Positions 7,489 to 17,367 are shown, numbered from the stretch's first letter. The stretch is DNA of 64,000 bases from Streptantibioticus silvisoli (GCF_027947535.2 NZ_JAAGKO020000008.1:124001-188000); one strand, 5' to 3'. Notes: a model not told the origin generated them from the letters alone. Translations and numbers: made by a program.

Positions 7489-7627
7489 GGGCCGGGGGCC
7501 GCCGGCAGCGGATCCTTCGGCTCTGGATGAACCGGTTCTGACAGCGCGAGGCGGATCGGAGCGCCGACGGCTCAAGAGGGCTTGCGCACGCGGCGAGCGG
7601 TGCCACCTCTGCATGGCAACCACGCCC

Positions 7628-7686
7628 CGGCCGCCCCAAAAAGAAACGTTTCCCCCCACCCCACTCCCACCCCACCCCTCAGCACT
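7628..7686. repeat. Right copy of the imperfect direct repeat, at the sdaA 3' end
   Basis: Runs from GCCCCAAAAAGAAACG through a C/A-rich run to CCCCACCCCTCAGCA, overlapping the sdaA stop codon. Similar to 4328-4385. On the minus strand it places a G-rich run and TTTCTTTTT after sdaA, so this copy may also serve in sdaA transcript ending. Confidence 0.55.
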
Positions 7687-9046
7687 CGATGACGTTCACC
7701 GCCAGCCCGCCCCGCGCGGTCTCCTTGTACTTGACCTTCATGTCCGCCCCGGTCTCCTTCATCGTCTTGATGACCTTGTCGAGGGAGACGTGGTGGCGGC
7801 CGTCGCCGCGCAGCGCCATCCTCGCGGCGGTCACCGCCTTCGCCGCCGCCATGCCGTTGCGCTCTATGCACGGGATCTGGACGAGGCCGCCGACCGGGTC
7901 GCAGGTCAGGCCGAGGTTGTGCTCCATGCCGATCTCCGCGGCGTTCTCCACCTGCTCGGGGGAACCGCCGAGGACCTCGGCCAGGCCGCCGGCCGCCATC
8001 GAGCAGGCGGAGCCGACCTCGCCCTGGCAGCCGACCTCCGCGCCGGAGATGGACGCGTTCTCCTTGAACAGCATGCCGATGGCGCCGGCCGCGAGCAGGA
8101 AGCGGATGACGTCCTCCTCGTCGGCGCCCGGTACGAAGTTGACGTAGTAGTGCAGGACCGCCGGGATGATGCCCGCCGCGCCGTTCGTGGGGGCCGTCAC
8201 CACGCGGCCGCCGGCGGCGTTCTCCTCGTTGACCGCCATCGCGTAGAGCGTCACCCACTCCATCGCGCGGGCCGGCGCGTCGCCCTCGGCGCGCAGCTGG
8301 CGGGCGGAGGCCGCGGCGCGGCGGCGGACCTTCAGGCCGCCGGGCAGGATGCCCTCGCGGGCCATGCCGCGCGCCACGCACTCCCGCATGACCTGCCAGA
8401 TCTCCAGCAGCCCGGCGCGGATCTCGGCCTCGGTGCGCCACGCCTTCTCGTTCTCCAGCATCAGCCCGGAGATGGACAGGCCGGTCTCCCGGGCGAACCG
8501 CAGCAGCTCGTCGCCGGTGCGGAACGGGTGGCGCAGCACGGTGTCGTCGAGCTTGATGCGGTCCTCGCCGATCGCCTCCTCGTCGACCACGAAGCCGCCG
8601 CCGACCGAGTAGTAGGTCCGGGTCAGCAGGTCGGCGCCGGCCGCGTCGCGGGCGGTCAGCCGCATGCCGTTGGCGTGGTACGGCAGCGAGCGGCGCCGGT
8701 GCAGCAGCAGGTCGCGGTCGGCGTCGAAGGCGATCTCGTGCACGCCCAGCAGGCTGAGCCGGCCGGTGGCGCGGATGCGGGCGGCCTCGTCGTCGGCGGT
8801 CTCCACGTCCACCGTGCGCGGGGAGTGGCCCTCCAGGCCGAGCAGGACCGCCTTGGGGGTGCCGTGACCGTGGCCGGTGGCGCCGAGCGAGCCGAACAGT
8901 TCGGCCCGGACCGCGGCCACCCGGGGCAGGACGTCCTCGTTCTTCAGCCGGTTGGCGAACATCCGCGCGGCCCGCATCGGGCCGACGGTGTGCGAACTGG
9001 ACGGGCCGATGCCGACCGAGAACAGGTCGAAGACGGAGATGGCCAT
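7679..9046 (-). CDS. sdaA: L-serine ammonia-lyase (L-serine dehydratase)
   Basis: Encodes 455 aa; ATG at 9044-9046 preceded by AAAGGAG. Converts L-serine to pyruvate and ammonia in the cytoplasm. Single-chain type: the N-terminal beta domain has the SSSHTVGP signature (residues 16-23). The C-terminal alpha domain carries the cysteines expected to hold the 4Fe-4S cluster ([27 protein letters not shown]) and [11 protein letters not shown]-like surroundings. Last gene of the gcvT-gcvH-glyA-sdaA unit, so glycine processed by the cleavage system and SHMT to serine can be drained to pyruvate. Regulation by the upstream glycine riboswitch is inferred from co-orientation; the 92-nt gap after glyA could hold a secondary promoter. 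Confidence 0.95.
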   Translation of the reverse strand: MAISVFDLFSVGIGPSSSHTVGPMRAARMFANRLKNEDVLPRVAAVRAELFGSLGATGHGHGTPKAVLLGLEGHSPRTVDVETADDEAARIRATGRLSLLGVHEIAFDADRDLLLHRRRSLPYHANGMRLTARDAAGADLLTRTYYSVGGGFVVDEEAIGEDRIKLDDTVLRHPFRTGDELLRFARETGLSISGLMLENEKAWRTEAEIRAGLLEIWQVMRECVARGMAREGILPGGLKVRRRAAASARQLRAEGDAPARAMEWVTLYAMAVNEENAAGGRVVTAPTNGAAGIIPAVLHYYVNFVPGADEEDVIRFLLAAGAIGMLFKENASISGAEVGCQGEVGSACSMAAGGLAEVLGGSPEQVENAAEIGMEHNLGLTCDPVGGLVQIPCIERNGMAAAKAVTAARMALRGDGRHHVSLDKVIKTMKETGADMKVKYKETARGGLAVNVIEC

Positions 9047-9138
9047 GGTCACAACTCCTTTGTTGTGGCTTGCCGGGCCGGCCGGGGGCGCCGTCGCCCG
9101 CGGGGTCGCGCGGCGGCCCCGGCCGGACGGGACCGGGT

Positions 9139-10395
9139 CTACAGACCCGGGTAGAGCGGGAACGCGGCCGCCAGGGTCTCGACCCGGGCGCGCAGCGCGG
9201 CCGCGTCGTACCCGGGCAGCAGCGCCAGGGCGATGACGTCGGCGACCTCGCGGAACTGCTCGGCGCCGAAGCCGCGGGTGGCCAGCGCCGGGGTGCCGAT
9301 GCGCAGGCCGGAGGTGACCATCGGCGGGCGCGGGTCGTTCGGCACCGCGTTGCGGTTGACGGTGATGCCGATCTCGTGCAGCCGGTCCTCGGCCTGCTGC
9401 CCGTCCAGCTCGCTCTCGCGCAGGTCGACCAGGACCAGGTGCACGTCGGTGCCGCCGGACAGCACCGAGATGCCGGCCTGGCGGGCGTCGTCGGCCAGCA
9501 GGCGGTCGGCCAGCAGCCGGGCGCCTTCCAGGGTACGCACCTGCCGGTCCTTGAACTCCGGCGTGGCGGCCACCTTGAAGGCCACCGCCTTGGCCGCGAT
9601 GACGTGCTCCAGCGGGCCGCCCTGCTGGCCGGGGAAGACCGCGGAGTTGATCTTCTTGGCCAGCTCGGCGGTGGACAGGATCACCCCGCCGCGCGGACCG
9701 CCGAGGGTCTTGTGCGTGGTGGTGGTCACCACGTGGGCGTGCGGCACCGGCGACGGGTGCAGTCCGGCGGCCACCAGGCCGGCGAAGTGCGCCATGTCGA
9801 CCATCAGGTACGCGCCGACCTCGTCGGCCACCCGGCGGAACGCGGCGAAGTCCAGCTGCCGCGGGTACGCCGACCAACCGGCGATGATCAGCTGCGGGCG
9901 GTGCTCCTTGGCCAGCGCCTCGACCTCGGCCATGTCGACCACACCGGTGTCGTCCACGTGGTACGGGACCACGTTGTACAGCTTGCCGGAGAAGTTGATC
10001 TTCATACCGTGGGTCAGGTGGCCGCCGTGCGCGAGGCTCAGGCCCAGGATGGTGTCACCCGGCTTGAGCAGCGCGAACATCGCCGCGGCGTTGGCCTGCG
10101 CGCCGGAGTGCGGCTGCACGTTGGCCGCCTCGGCGCCGAACAGGTCCTTGACCCGTTCGATGGCGATCCGCTCGGCGACGTCCACGTGCTCGCAGCCGCC
10201 GTAGTAGCGGCGGCCCGGGTAGCCCTCGGCGTACTTGTTGGTCAGGACCGAGCCCTGCGCCTCCATGACGGCCACCGGGGCGAAGTTCTCCGAGGCGATC
10301 ATCTCCAGCGTGGACTGCTGGCGGCGCAGTTCGGCGTCGACGGCCGCCGCGATGTCCGGGTCCACCTCGTGCAGCGGGCTGTTCAGCAGCGACAT
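9139..10395 (-). CDS. glyA: Serine hydroxymethyltransferase
   Basis: Encodes 418 aa from ATG 10395 ([12 protein letters not shown]), preceded by GGAGA 5 nt upstream and matching the family's usual N-terminus. An in-frame ATG at 10437 overlaps the gcvH stop as ATGA and would add 14 residues; that start would give translational coupling and cannot be excluded. PLP enzyme interconverting serine and glycine with tetrahydrofolate. Signatures: LEMIASENF near the N-terminus, [17 protein letters not shown], and the PLP lysine in [14 protein letters not shown]. Lies between gcvH and sdaA, linking glycine cleavage to serine breakdown. Confidence 0.96.
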   Translation of the reverse strand: MSLLNSPLHEVDPDIAAAVDAELRRQQSTLEMIASENFAPVAVMEAQGSVLTNKYAEGYPGRRYYGGCEHVDVAERIAIERVKDLFGAEAANVQPHSGAQANAAAMFALLKPGDTILGLSLAHGGHLTHGMKINFSGKLYNVVPYHVDDTGVVDMAEVEALAKEHRPQLIIAGWSAYPRQLDFAAFRRVADEVGAYLMVDMAHFAGLVAAGLHPSPVPHAHVVTTTTHKTLGGPRGGVILSTAELAKKINSAVFPGQQGGPLEHVIAAKAVAFKVAATPEFKDRQVRTLEGARLLADRLLADDARQAGISVLSGGTDVHLVLVDLRESELDGQQAEDRLHEIGITVNRNAVPNDPRPPMVTSGLRIGTPALATRGFGAEQFREVADVIALALLPGYDAAALRARVETLAAAFPLYPGL

Positions 10396-10433
10396 GCGGT
10401 TCTCCAGGTCCTGTCGGGGGTCTGCGGGCGCCG

Positions 10434-10811
10434 TCATTCGCCGGCGAAGGCGGTGTAGTCGTCCGCCGACAGCAGGTCGTCCGGCTCGGCGGAGACCCGC
10501 ACCTTGAACAGCCAGCCCGCCTCGAACGGCGCGCTGTTGACCAGCGCCGGGTCGTCGACGACGTCCTGGTTGAAGGCGGTGACGGTGCCGGAGACCGGCG
10601 AGTACAGGTCGCTGACCGACTTGGTCGACTCCAGCTCACCGCACGACTCGCCCGCGGTGACCTCCTGGCCCTCCTCGGGGAGCTGGACGAAGACCACGTC
10701 ACCGAGGGCGTGGGCGGCGTGCTCGGTGATGCCGATCGTGGCCACGCCGTCCTCGACGGCGGAGAGCCACTCGTGCTCCTTGCTGTAACGCAGCTGCGCG
10801 GGGTTGTTCAT
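10434..10811 (-). CDS. gcvH: Glycine cleavage system H protein
   Basis: Encodes 125 aa, normal length. Carries the lipoyl arm that shuttles the aminomethyl group between the P, T and L proteins. The lipoylated lysine is K64 in [14 protein letters not shown]. The start follows a GGAGA element. It lies 134 nt after gcvT and overlaps or abuts glyA. No gcvP lies in the window, so the P protein must be encoded elsewhere. Confidence 0.96.
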   Translation of the reverse strand: MNNPAQLRYSKEHEWLSAVEDGVATIGITEHAAHALGDVVFVQLPEEGQEVTAGESCGELESTKSVSDLYSPVSGTVTAFNQDVVDDPALVNSAPFEAGWLFKVRVSAEPDDLLSADDYTAFAGE

Positions 10812-10945
10812 GGGAAAAGTCTCCTGGATACGGAAGCGGTACGCGAAACAGGGTGGGCGGTACGCGGACGGCACCCGGCGCGAGGGCCGGGCGGCCGGGC
10901 GCGCGCGGGGCCGGGACACCCGGGTCGTCCCGGGCGCCGCACGGG

Positions 10946-12064
10946 TCAGCGGGCGCGGCGGTAGAACGGCAGCGCGACGACCTCGTGGGCCTCGTGCGCC
11001 CCGCGGATGTCCACCGCGACGCCCCCGGTGCCGGGCTCGGCATGCGCGGCGTCCAGGTAGGCCATGGCCAGCGGCTTGCCCAGGGTGGGCGACGGCGCGC
11101 CGGAGGTGACCTCGCCGATCACCGTGCCGGCCGCGTCCACCACCGGGTAACCGGCCCGCGGCACCCGGCGGCCCGCGGCGACCAGGCCGACCAGGACGCG
11201 CGGCGGGTTGGCGGCCGCCTTCCGCGCGGCGGCCTCCAGCGCCGCGCGGCCGGTGAAGTCGCCCGGCTTGTCGAACTTCACCACCCGGCCGAGCCCGGCG
11301 TCGAACGGGGTCAGCGCGGTCGTCAGCTCGTGTCCGTACAGCGGCATGCCCGCCTCCAGGCGCAGCGTGTCGCGGCACGACAGCCCGCACGGCACCAGGC
11401 CGCGCTCGCGCCCGGCGTCGGTCAGCGCGGTCCACAGCGCCTCGGCGTCGGCGGGGGCGGCGAACAGCTCGAAGCCGTCCTCACCGGTGTAGCCGGTGCG
11501 CGCGATCATCGCGGGCACCCCGGCGACGGTGCCGGGCAGCCCGGCGTAGTACTTCAGGCCGTCGAGGTCGGCGTCGGTGACGGCGGCCAGGATCGCCGGG
11601 GCCTGCGGACCCTGGACCGCGATCAGCGCGTAGGCGTCCCGGTCGTCGCGGACGGTGACGTCGAAGCCCGCGGCGCGCGCGGTCAGCTCGTCCAGCACGA
11701 CCTGCGCGTTGGAGGCGTTGGCGACCACCATGAACGCCTGCTCGGCGAGCCGGTAGACGATCAGGTCGTCCAGGATGCCGCCGTCCTCGCGGCAGATCAT
11801 GGTGTACCGCGCCCGGCCCGGCTTGACCGCCGACAGGTGGCCGACCAGCGCGAAGTCCAGCGCCTCGGCCGCCTGCGGGCCGGTCAGGGTGATCTCGCCC
11901 ATGTGCGACAGGTCGAACAGGCCGGCCGCGGTGCGCACCGCGACGTGCTCGTCGCGCTCGCTGCCGTACCGCAGCGGCATGTCCCAGCCCGCGAAGTCGG
12001 TCATGGTCGCGCCGAGCGCGCGGTGCACGGCGTCCAGCGCGGTGCGGCGGGGGGCGGTGGTCAT
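10946..12064 (-). CDS. gcvT: Glycine cleavage system T protein (aminomethyltransferase)
   Basis: Encodes 372 aa from ATG 12064 ([18 protein letters not shown]). Transfers the methylene group from the H-protein aminomethyl-lipoyl arm to tetrahydrofolate, releasing ammonia. Typical features: [11 protein letters not shown] near residue 22, [10 protein letters not shown], a GYTGEDGFE segment and the C-terminal barrel with a final LPFYRR. Length fits the family. First gene after the glycine riboswitch, about 55 nt downstream of aptamer 2. An extended upstream frame into the riboswitch was rejected. Confidence 0.96.
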   Translation of the reverse strand: MTTAPRRTALDAVHRALGATMTDFAGWDMPLRYGSERDEHVAVRTAAGLFDLSHMGEITLTGPQAAEALDFALVGHLSAVKPGRARYTMICREDGGILDDLIVYRLAEQAFMVVANASNAQVVLDELTARAAGFDVTVRDDRDAYALIAVQGPQAPAILAAVTDADLDGLKYYAGLPGTVAGVPAMIARTGYTGEDGFELFAAPADAEALWTALTDAGRERGLVPCGLSCRDTLRLEAGMPLYGHELTTALTPFDAGLGRVVKFDKPGDFTGRAALEAAARKAAANPPRVLVGLVAAGRRVPRAGYPVVDAAGTVIGEVTSGAPSPTLGKPLAMAYLDAAHAEPGTGGVAVDIRGAHEAHEVVALPFYRRAR

Positions 12065-12116
12065 GGGCGGGCTCCCAGTGCAGACGGTCGGAAGGCAGAG
12101 GACGACGATCCTCCCC

Positions 12117-12306
12117 ATCTGTCATCGGAACCTGAGAGGTTCACCACGATCCCGCCGGGGGAGTGGCTTGCACCTTGGGTGGGGCAGCGCGCTGCCCGCT
12201 TTTCAGATCTGCCTAGCTCATGCGGTATCGGGGCCTGAGAGATTCAAGGGAGGACTTGCTCCTTCGGCGCCCCGGCGGGCGTGTCGCGCCACCCGGGGAC
12301 TCTCCC
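12117..12306 (-). promoter_or_regulatory. Tandem glycine riboswitch (two aptamers) upstream of gcvT
   Basis: Read on the minus strand from 12306, aptamer 1 has the 5' element GGGAGAGTC, the core GCGCCGAAGGAGCAA and the closing AATCTCTCAGGCCCCG. After a linker rich in purines, aptamer 2 has AAGGTGCAAGCC and AACCTCTCAGGTTCCGATGA. These are the conserved gcvT/glycine motif elements in tandem. It ends about 52 nt before the gcvT start, positioned to switch the gcvT-gcvH-glyA-sdaA transcript on with glycine. The switch mechanism is not clear from sequence; no obvious T-tract terminator was seen. Confidence 0.93.
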
Positions 12307-12465
12307 GCACAAATTCGAACGGCCGGTATGCAATTGGCGCGGTCATCATTGCACGGGCCGGCCGTCGCGATCCAGACAGTCCGGTCACCGCGATCCGGGG
12401 CAGTAGGGTTTCGCCGGACGGTACCGGGAGGTACCGGGGAACAGCACGGCGGCAGGTGGGTGGAG

Positions 12466-13314
12466 ATGAGTGTTCCGGCGGAGTACGAGCCAGGTGAGCA
12501 CACGTTCGGGCCGTTCGAGCCCGGCGTCGGCCAGGGCTTTCCCGGGCCGGCGGACGGCATGCCGCCCGGCGCCGGTCCCGTCCCGCAGCAGGTGCCGCTG
12601 CCGGCCGTGCTGACCGGCAGCGGCTGGCCGGCCAACGAGCTGGAGGAGGTGCTGACGGCCGCCATCGGCGACCCCGGCGCCACCCCGCGCGTCATCGAGG
12701 TGCTCGCCCGCTCCACCGTGTGGGTCCCGGTGCCCGGTGGCGACGTCGACGCCGGACTGCCCGGCCTCGACCTGGACGGCCTGCCCTACGCCCCGGTCTT
12801 CAGCTCCGAGGCGCAGCTGCGGCAGGCCGCGCCCGGCCTGATGTTCGGGGTGCTGCCCGCGCTGGAGTTCGCCCGCGGCCTGCCCCCGCAGGTGGGCCTG
12901 GCCGTCAACCCCGGCGGCGCCGTCGGCATCCCGCTGCCCGCCGCCGCGGTCGAGGAACTGTGCCGGGCCGGCGCCAGCGGCGGCGCCCGGGTCCGGCTGT
13001 GGGAGCCCGAGCCCGACGAGGAGCCGGTCGACTTCCTGGCCACCGCCGCCGGCGAGTTCGCCGTCACCCCGGTCGTCCTGTCCGCCCGCCGCGCGCTGGG
13101 CTCGGTCGAGGGCGAGTCGCCCACGCTGTTCGTCGGCGTCGAGCTGGACCGCTGGCAGGAGGAGGACCGCGCCGAGGCCATGAACGCCCTCGGCCGCGCG
13201 CTGGCCGCCGCACCGCTGCCCTGGCCGGTCAACCTGCTGCTGCTCGACGTCGCGCAGGACCCGCTGGGCGACTGGATGCACGGCGCCGTCCAGCCGTTCT
13301 TCAGCCGCGACTGA
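12466..13314 (+). CDS. SseB-like (enhanced serine sensitivity) protein, first copy
   Basis: Encodes 282 aa (MSVPAEYEPGEHTFG). After a Gly/Pro-rich N-terminal tail (1-45), residues 50-180 fit the SseB N-terminal domain (ELEEVLTAAIGDP, VWVPVPGGD, LPYAPVFSSEAQLRQ, GLAVNPGG). Residues 190-282 fit the SseB C-terminal domain (VRLWEPEPDEEP, then QDPLGDWM near the end). Cytosolic; biochemical role unknown. The family name comes from serine sensitivity on overexpression of a rhodanese-linked E. coli gene. It is divergent from the serine/glycine riboswitch operon. A second SseB-like gene follows, 278 bp on. Confidence 0.85.
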   Translation: MSVPAEYEPGEHTFGPFEPGVGQGFPGPADGMPPGAGPVPQQVPLPAVLTGSGWPANELEEVLTAAIGDPGATPRVIEVLARSTVWVPVPGGDVDAGLPGLDLDGLPYAPVFSSEAQLRQAAPGLMFGVLPALEFARGLPPQVGLAVNPGGAVGIPLPAAAVEELCRAGASGGARVRLWEPEPDEEPVDFLATAAGEFAVTPVVLSARRALGSVEGESPTLFVGVELDRWQEEDRAEAMNALGRALAAAPLPWPVNLLLLDVAQDPLGDWMHGAVQPFFSRD

Positions 13315-13592
13315 CCCGGCCCCGGCCGCCCCCGTGACGGAACGTGAGCGCCCGCCACCGAACGTGCCGCGAACGCCGTCCGGCGCCGTCCGGGAACCGC
13401 TCCACGTGTGCGTTTCGTCCTGGGTCGATAACGGGTCCACCACGGCGCTGTCAGTGGCCGCACTTAACCTGGTTTGATGGCGGCGGAAACGGGCCGGTCA
13501 CCCGGCTGCGCGGTACGCGTCGTTGCGACCGGCGGCGGAGACGGTGGACGCGACAGACGTCCGACGGCGGAGCAGAAGGGACGGGTCCGACG

Positions 13593-14405
13593 GTGAACGC
13601 GGGCGTTGAGGACGCGCTGCGCCAAGTGGCGCCCGGGCGGTACGACACCTACGAGGTCCTGCTGCACGCGCTGTCCGAGGGCCAGGTGTGGATGCTGCTG
13701 TGGCACGGCCAGCCCGGCTCGCCCGACGCGCAGTACGGCAACATGGAGCTGGACGGCCTCGGCTACGCGCCGTGCGTCACCTCCACCCAGGAACTGCTGG
13801 CCAGTGGCTGGAACCGGTCGCACGAGATCGTCACCGGCCGTGACATCGCCGCCGAGCTGTACCGCGAGCGCTACGGCCTGTGGCTCAACCCGCACGCGCC
13901 CGGCGGCGGCGTCGGCGTGCCGTGGCTGGACCTGCGCCGGACGGCCACCGGCCTGGACCGGCTGCCGGCCGGTCCGCTGCACATCGGCGAACCCGACGGC
14001 GGCGCCCAGCAGTTCTACGCCCCGCTCGGCCAGTACGCGCAGAGCACCCCGGTGGTCCGCGCGCTGCGCGGCGCCTGGGTGCGCCCGGCGCTCGGCGACC
14101 CCTACCTCGCCGTCGGCCTCGACCTGTACGACAACGGCCCGCAGGCCGTCGAGGCGGTCCGGCTGATGATGCAGCAGGCGGTGGCCGGCGCGCCCGCCGG
14201 GCTGGCGGTCTCCACGGTCGCGATGGCCGACGAGTACGACCAGGTCGCCCTGTGGATGCGCCACTGCGCCCGGCCGTTCTACGACCGCGACCTGTTCGGC
14301 GCCACCCAGGCGATGCCCGCCCCGGCCACCGGCGCCTGGGGCGGGCAGCCCACCGCGTACGGCGCCCCGCCGCAGCAGGGCTGGGCGCCGCCGCGGCCGT
14401 ACTGA
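13593..14405 (+). CDS. SseB-like protein, second copy
   Basis: Encodes 270 aa from GTG 13593, preceded by AGAAGGGACGGG. Organisation parallels the previous gene: an SseB N-terminal domain with WMLLWHGQPG, LGYAPCVTSTQELLASGW and GLWLNPHAPGGG (residues 35-115), then a C-terminal domain ending ALWMRHCARPFYDRD. A 35-residue Pro/Gly/Ala tail follows, possibly disordered. Sequence identity to the first copy is low, suggesting an old duplication. Convergent with the DUF885 gene; a GC hairpin lies between them. Confidence 0.82.
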   Translation: MNAGVEDALRQVAPGRYDTYEVLLHALSEGQVWMLLWHGQPGSPDAQYGNMELDGLGYAPCVTSTQELLASGWNRSHEIVTGRDIAAELYRERYGLWLNPHAPGGGVGVPWLDLRRTATGLDRLPAGPLHIGEPDGGAQQFYAPLGQYAQSTPVVRALRGAWVRPALGDPYLAVGLDLYDNGPQAVEAVRLMMQQAVAGAPAGLAVSTVAMADEYDQVALWMRHCARPFYDRDLFGATQAMPAPATGAWGGQPTAYGAPPQQGWAPPRPY

Positions 14406-14415
14406 CCGGGGCGGC

Positions 14416-14438
14416 CCGGCCCGCGGACGGCGGGCCGG
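14416..14438. terminator. Hairpin between convergent genes
   Basis: A 9-bp perfect stem (CCGGCCCGC with GCGGGCCGG) with a 5-nt loop sits in the 79-bp gap between two convergent genes and could serve both strands. No T-tract. Confidence 0.45.
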
Positions 14439-14484
14439 ACACGTCGGCCGGCGGCGTCCCGCCCGGTGCGGCCCCGCGCCGCGT

Positions 14485-16002
14485 TCAGCCCTTCAGCGCG
14501 GTCTCCAGCAGGCCCAGCGGCGGGCTGCCCAGGTCGAGCATCGCGCGGTGGAAGCGGTCCAGGCAGAAGCCCGTGCCCCACGCGGTCCTGGCCCGGTCGC
14601 GCAGGCCCAGCAGCTCCAGCTTGCCCCAGGTGTAGCGCCCGTAGGTGGCGTCGAAGGTGCCGCGCCGGGCCTCCGAGACCGCGCCGGCCCGCGCCAGGAA
14701 GGCGTCCCGCTCGAACCGCGCGGTCGCCTCCGCGACGTCCATCGCCCCGGTGTGCAGCCCGATCGCGCAGGTCAGCCGGGTGCTGCGGATCAACGCCTCC
14801 AGCGCGACGCCGATCGCGTAGCGCGGGTCGCCGTCGCGGAAGCCCTCCTCCCAGAAGACCTCCTCGGCGTAGTGCGCCCAGCCCTCGCAGAACGCCAGCG
14901 AGTACAGCGTGCCGCGCACCTCGCCCGGCGCGTGCCGCAGCGAGCGGCCGTGCGCGAAGTGGCCGGGGGCGACCTCGTGCGCGGTGATGGCCGGCAGGCT
15001 GGTGCGGTTGAAGATCGACAGCCACTCCTCGCGCTCCGCCCGCGGCCACCGCGGGTCGGGCGGGGTGACGTGGTACCAGGAGGGGGAGTCCGGCTCGTGC
15101 GGCGCGGCCCACGTCATCATCGCGGTCGCCCAGCGCCGGGAGGCCGGCGCCGGGCCGACCCGCCACTCGCCGTCGACGTGCGGGGCGAGCCGGCGTTCCC
15201 GGGTGAACGCGATGACCTCCTCGGTCAGCGCCGCCGCCTCCGCGATCACCGTCTCCGCGTCCGGGTGGTCCGCCAGCAGCTCCGGGACCAGTCCGGCCAC
15301 GGTCCGCGTCGGGTCCAGCGCCCGGCAGCCCTCGGTCAGCAGCTCCGTCATCCGGGCGCGTTCGCGGTCGGCGGCGTCGGCCAGCGCTGTCAGGTCGACG
15401 CTGACGCCCTCCTGCGACCCCATCAGCGCCGCCAGGCCCGCCCCGCCGAGCCGCCCGTCCGGGTCGCCGGTGCGTGCGGCACGGTCGATGTGCTCCACCA
15501 GGCGTTCGTGCGCCGCCAGCGCCTCGACGACGTGCGGTCCCTCGGCCGGGTCGACGCCGTCCGTCAGCCCCCGCACCGCGGGCAGCAGGGATGCGGCCAC
15601 CGGTGCGGCCAGCCGGTCGAGCGACTCGATGGCGGCGTCCACCGCCTGCGGCCACTGCGCCAGGTGGCGTCTGCGGGCCAGCGCGCGGTCCCCGGCCGGC
15701 GCGTACTGCCGGTCGTAGCAGGCCAGATCGAGGTTGGAGATGTGCGCGTGCGGGTCGCGCCGGTGCAGTTCCAGCTCGCCGAACTGCACCCGGGCGGCGT
15801 CCTCGAAGACCGCCAGATGGGCCTCGTCGTGCGCGTCCGGCAGCGCGGGACCGTCGCGGCGGGCCCGGGCCAGCGCGGCCAGCGAGCGCCGCACGCCGTC
15901 CGGCGAGAGGTCCTGCGCCACTCCGTCGTACTCGTGCCGGCCGGCCATCTCGCGGACCGTGGAGACGTTCAGATCGCACACCGCGCGCATTCGGTTGTCC
16001 AT
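14485..16002 (-). CDS. DUF885 family putative zinc metallopeptidase
   Basis: Encodes 505 aa. The central motif HEVAPGH, inside TAHEVAPGHFAHGRSLRH (about residues 345-355), and a downstream glutamate in FCEGWAHYAEE match the zinc-binding arrangement of DUF885 proteins, a family related to M1/M32-like peptidases. No signal peptide, so likely cytoplasmic. Substrate unknown. Length is slightly shorter than many members (550-600 aa). The start at 16002 has a weak ribosome site; no better start is seen. Divergent from the thioesterase gene with 84 bp between starts. Confidence 0.82.
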   Translation of the reverse strand: MDNRMRAVCDLNVSTVREMAGRHEYDGVAQDLSPDGVRRSLAALARARRDGPALPDAHDEAHLAVFEDAARVQFGELELHRRDPHAHISNLDLACYDRQYAPAGDRALARRRHLAQWPQAVDAAIESLDRLAAPVAASLLPAVRGLTDGVDPAEGPHVVEALAAHERLVEHIDRAARTGDPDGRLGGAGLAALMGSQEGVSVDLTALADAADRERARMTELLTEGCRALDPTRTVAGLVPELLADHPDAETVIAEAAALTEEVIAFTRERRLAPHVDGEWRVGPAPASRRWATAMMTWAAPHEPDSPSWYHVTPPDPRWPRAEREEWLSIFNRTSLPAITAHEVAPGHFAHGRSLRHAPGEVRGTLYSLAFCEGWAHYAEEVFWEEGFRDGDPRYAIGVALEALIRSTRLTCAIGLHTGAMDVAEATARFERDAFLARAGAVSEARRGTFDATYGRYTWGKLELLGLRDRARTAWGTGFCLDRFHRAMLDLGSPPLGLLETALKG

Positions 16003-16086
16003 GCCGCAGACCGTACCGAGACCGGGGCCGGTGGCCGGAAACCACTGGCTACCCGCCGGTAACATTTTCGGTGTACGGTACAGCTC

Positions 16087-16938
16087 ATGGCACGAGCGAC
16101 CATCGGTGACAGCGAGTTCGACCGGGACACCGCGATCACCCCGCGACCGGGAGAGCCGGGCGTCTTCGACACCACGCTGTCCGCCGGCTGGACCATCATT
16201 CGCGCGGTCAACGGCGGTTACCTGCTGGCCGTCGCGGCCCGCGCGCTGGCCGCCACCCTCCCGCACCCCGACCCGGTCGCCGTCAGCGCGCACTACCTGA
16301 CGCCCACCGAGCCCGGCCCGGCCGTGCTGCGCGCCGAACCGGTCCGCACCGGCCGCACGCTGTCCACCGGTACCGTCCGGCTGCTCCAGCCCGGCGCCGA
16401 CGGCACCGAGATCGAACGCCTGCGGGTCACCGCCACCTTCGGCGACCTGGCCGCCCTGCCCGACGACGTGCGCACCACCGCCACCCCGCCGCTCCTGCCG
16501 CCCCGCGACCGGTGCCCCGGCAGCCGGGACGCCCCCGGCGTCGACCGGATCGTGCCGGGCAGCACCGAGATCCTCGACCGGCTCGACCTGCGGCTGGACC
16601 CGGCCACCGCCGGCTGGGCGCTCGGCCGGCCCGGCGGCCACGGCGAGATGCGCGGCTGGCTCGGCCTCGCCGACGGCCGCGACCCCGACCCGCTCGCGCT
16701 GCTGCTCGCCGTCGACGCCCTGCCGCCCACCGCCTTCGAGATGGGCCTGCGCGGCTGGGTGCCCACCATCGAACTCACCGTCCACGTCCGCGCCCGCCCC
16801 GCACCGGGCCCGCTGCGCGTCGCCATCACCACGCGGAACCTGGCCGGCGGCTTCCTGGAGGAGGACGCGGAGGTCTGGGACAGCGCGGACCGCCTGGTCG
16901 CCCAGTCCCGGCAACTGGCGCAGGTGCTGCTGGGGTGA
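16087..16938 (+). CDS. Acyl-CoA thioesterase family protein (double hotdog)
   Basis: Encodes 283 aa. Two hotdog-like halves: residues 1-130 with WTIIRAVNGGYLLAVAARAL and SAHYLTPTEPGPA, and residues 150-283 with LALLLAVDALPPTAFEMG and IELTVHVRARP. This matches the TesB-like thioesterase superfamily (mycobacterial Rv-type, usual length 260-290). Expected to hydrolyse acyl-CoA; chain preference unknown. A TACGGT hexamer at 16074-16079 ends 7 nt before the ATG and no ribosome site is present, so the mRNA is probably leaderless. Confidence 0.82.
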   Translation: MARATIGDSEFDRDTAITPRPGEPGVFDTTLSAGWTIIRAVNGGYLLAVAARALAATLPHPDPVAVSAHYLTPTEPGPAVLRAEPVRTGRTLSTGTVRLLQPGADGTEIERLRVTATFGDLAALPDDVRTTATPPLLPPRDRCPGSRDAPGVDRIVPGSTEILDRLDLRLDPATAGWALGRPGGHGEMRGWLGLADGRDPDPLALLLAVDALPPTAFEMGLRGWVPTIELTVHVRARPAPGPLRVAITTRNLAGGFLEEDAEVWDSADRLVAQSRQLAQVLLG

Positions 16939-17352
16939 GCGCGGGGGCGTCGCCGGGGTGAGCGCGGGGGCGTTGTCGGGGTGAGGGCGCTGCGACGTGA
17001 GCGCCGGGAGGCTTGGCACGGGGATACGGGCAGGCGGTGAGGCGAGTGTCCGGCGCCGGCCCGGACGCCGGCATCACGTCGGACATCGCAACTCGGTTCC
17101 GCCCCCGGCGCCGACCGCTCCACCCCCGGCGCCGACCGCTGCCCCCCGGCGCCGGTCCCCGCCTGAGCCGCCCCCGCCCCCCGCGCAACGGTCACCGCGC
17201 CCCCGCGACGCCCACCCCGCATCCCGCGCGACCGCCACCCCGCGCCCCGCGAAACCCCCCGCGCCCCCGCGCAACACCCCCCGCGCGACCACCGCCCCCG
17301 GCCTCCGGCGCCCCCAACCGGAGGCCGCCTCCCCCCTGGCGGGTCCTGGCCG
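16939..17352. repeat. C-rich low-complexity spacer
   Basis: About 410 bp of GGGGCG and CCCCCGGCGCCGACCGC-like short repeats (three close copies of the latter around 17105-17160), then runs of CCCCGCGC. A 9-bp inverted repeat (17300-17308 with 17318-17326) sits just before the promoter of the next gene. No gene supported. Confidence 0.6.
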
Positions 17353-17367
17353 TAGAATCCAGGGATC

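Noticed and set aside
4564-7686. Integrated plasmid or prophage
   Set aside because: No integrase, replication, transfer or virion gene was recognised; only toxin-antitoxin, nuclease-like and IS relics.
10393-10437. glyA start at 10437 (ATGA overlap with gcvH)
   Set aside because: The downstream ATG at 10395 has a well-spaced GGAGA and gives the family's usual N-terminus; the longer form is noted as possible.
9070-12238. Long plus-strand open frames opposite glyA, gcvH and gcvT
   Set aside because: Antisense artefacts of GC bias; the minus-strand proteins have full catalytic motifs.
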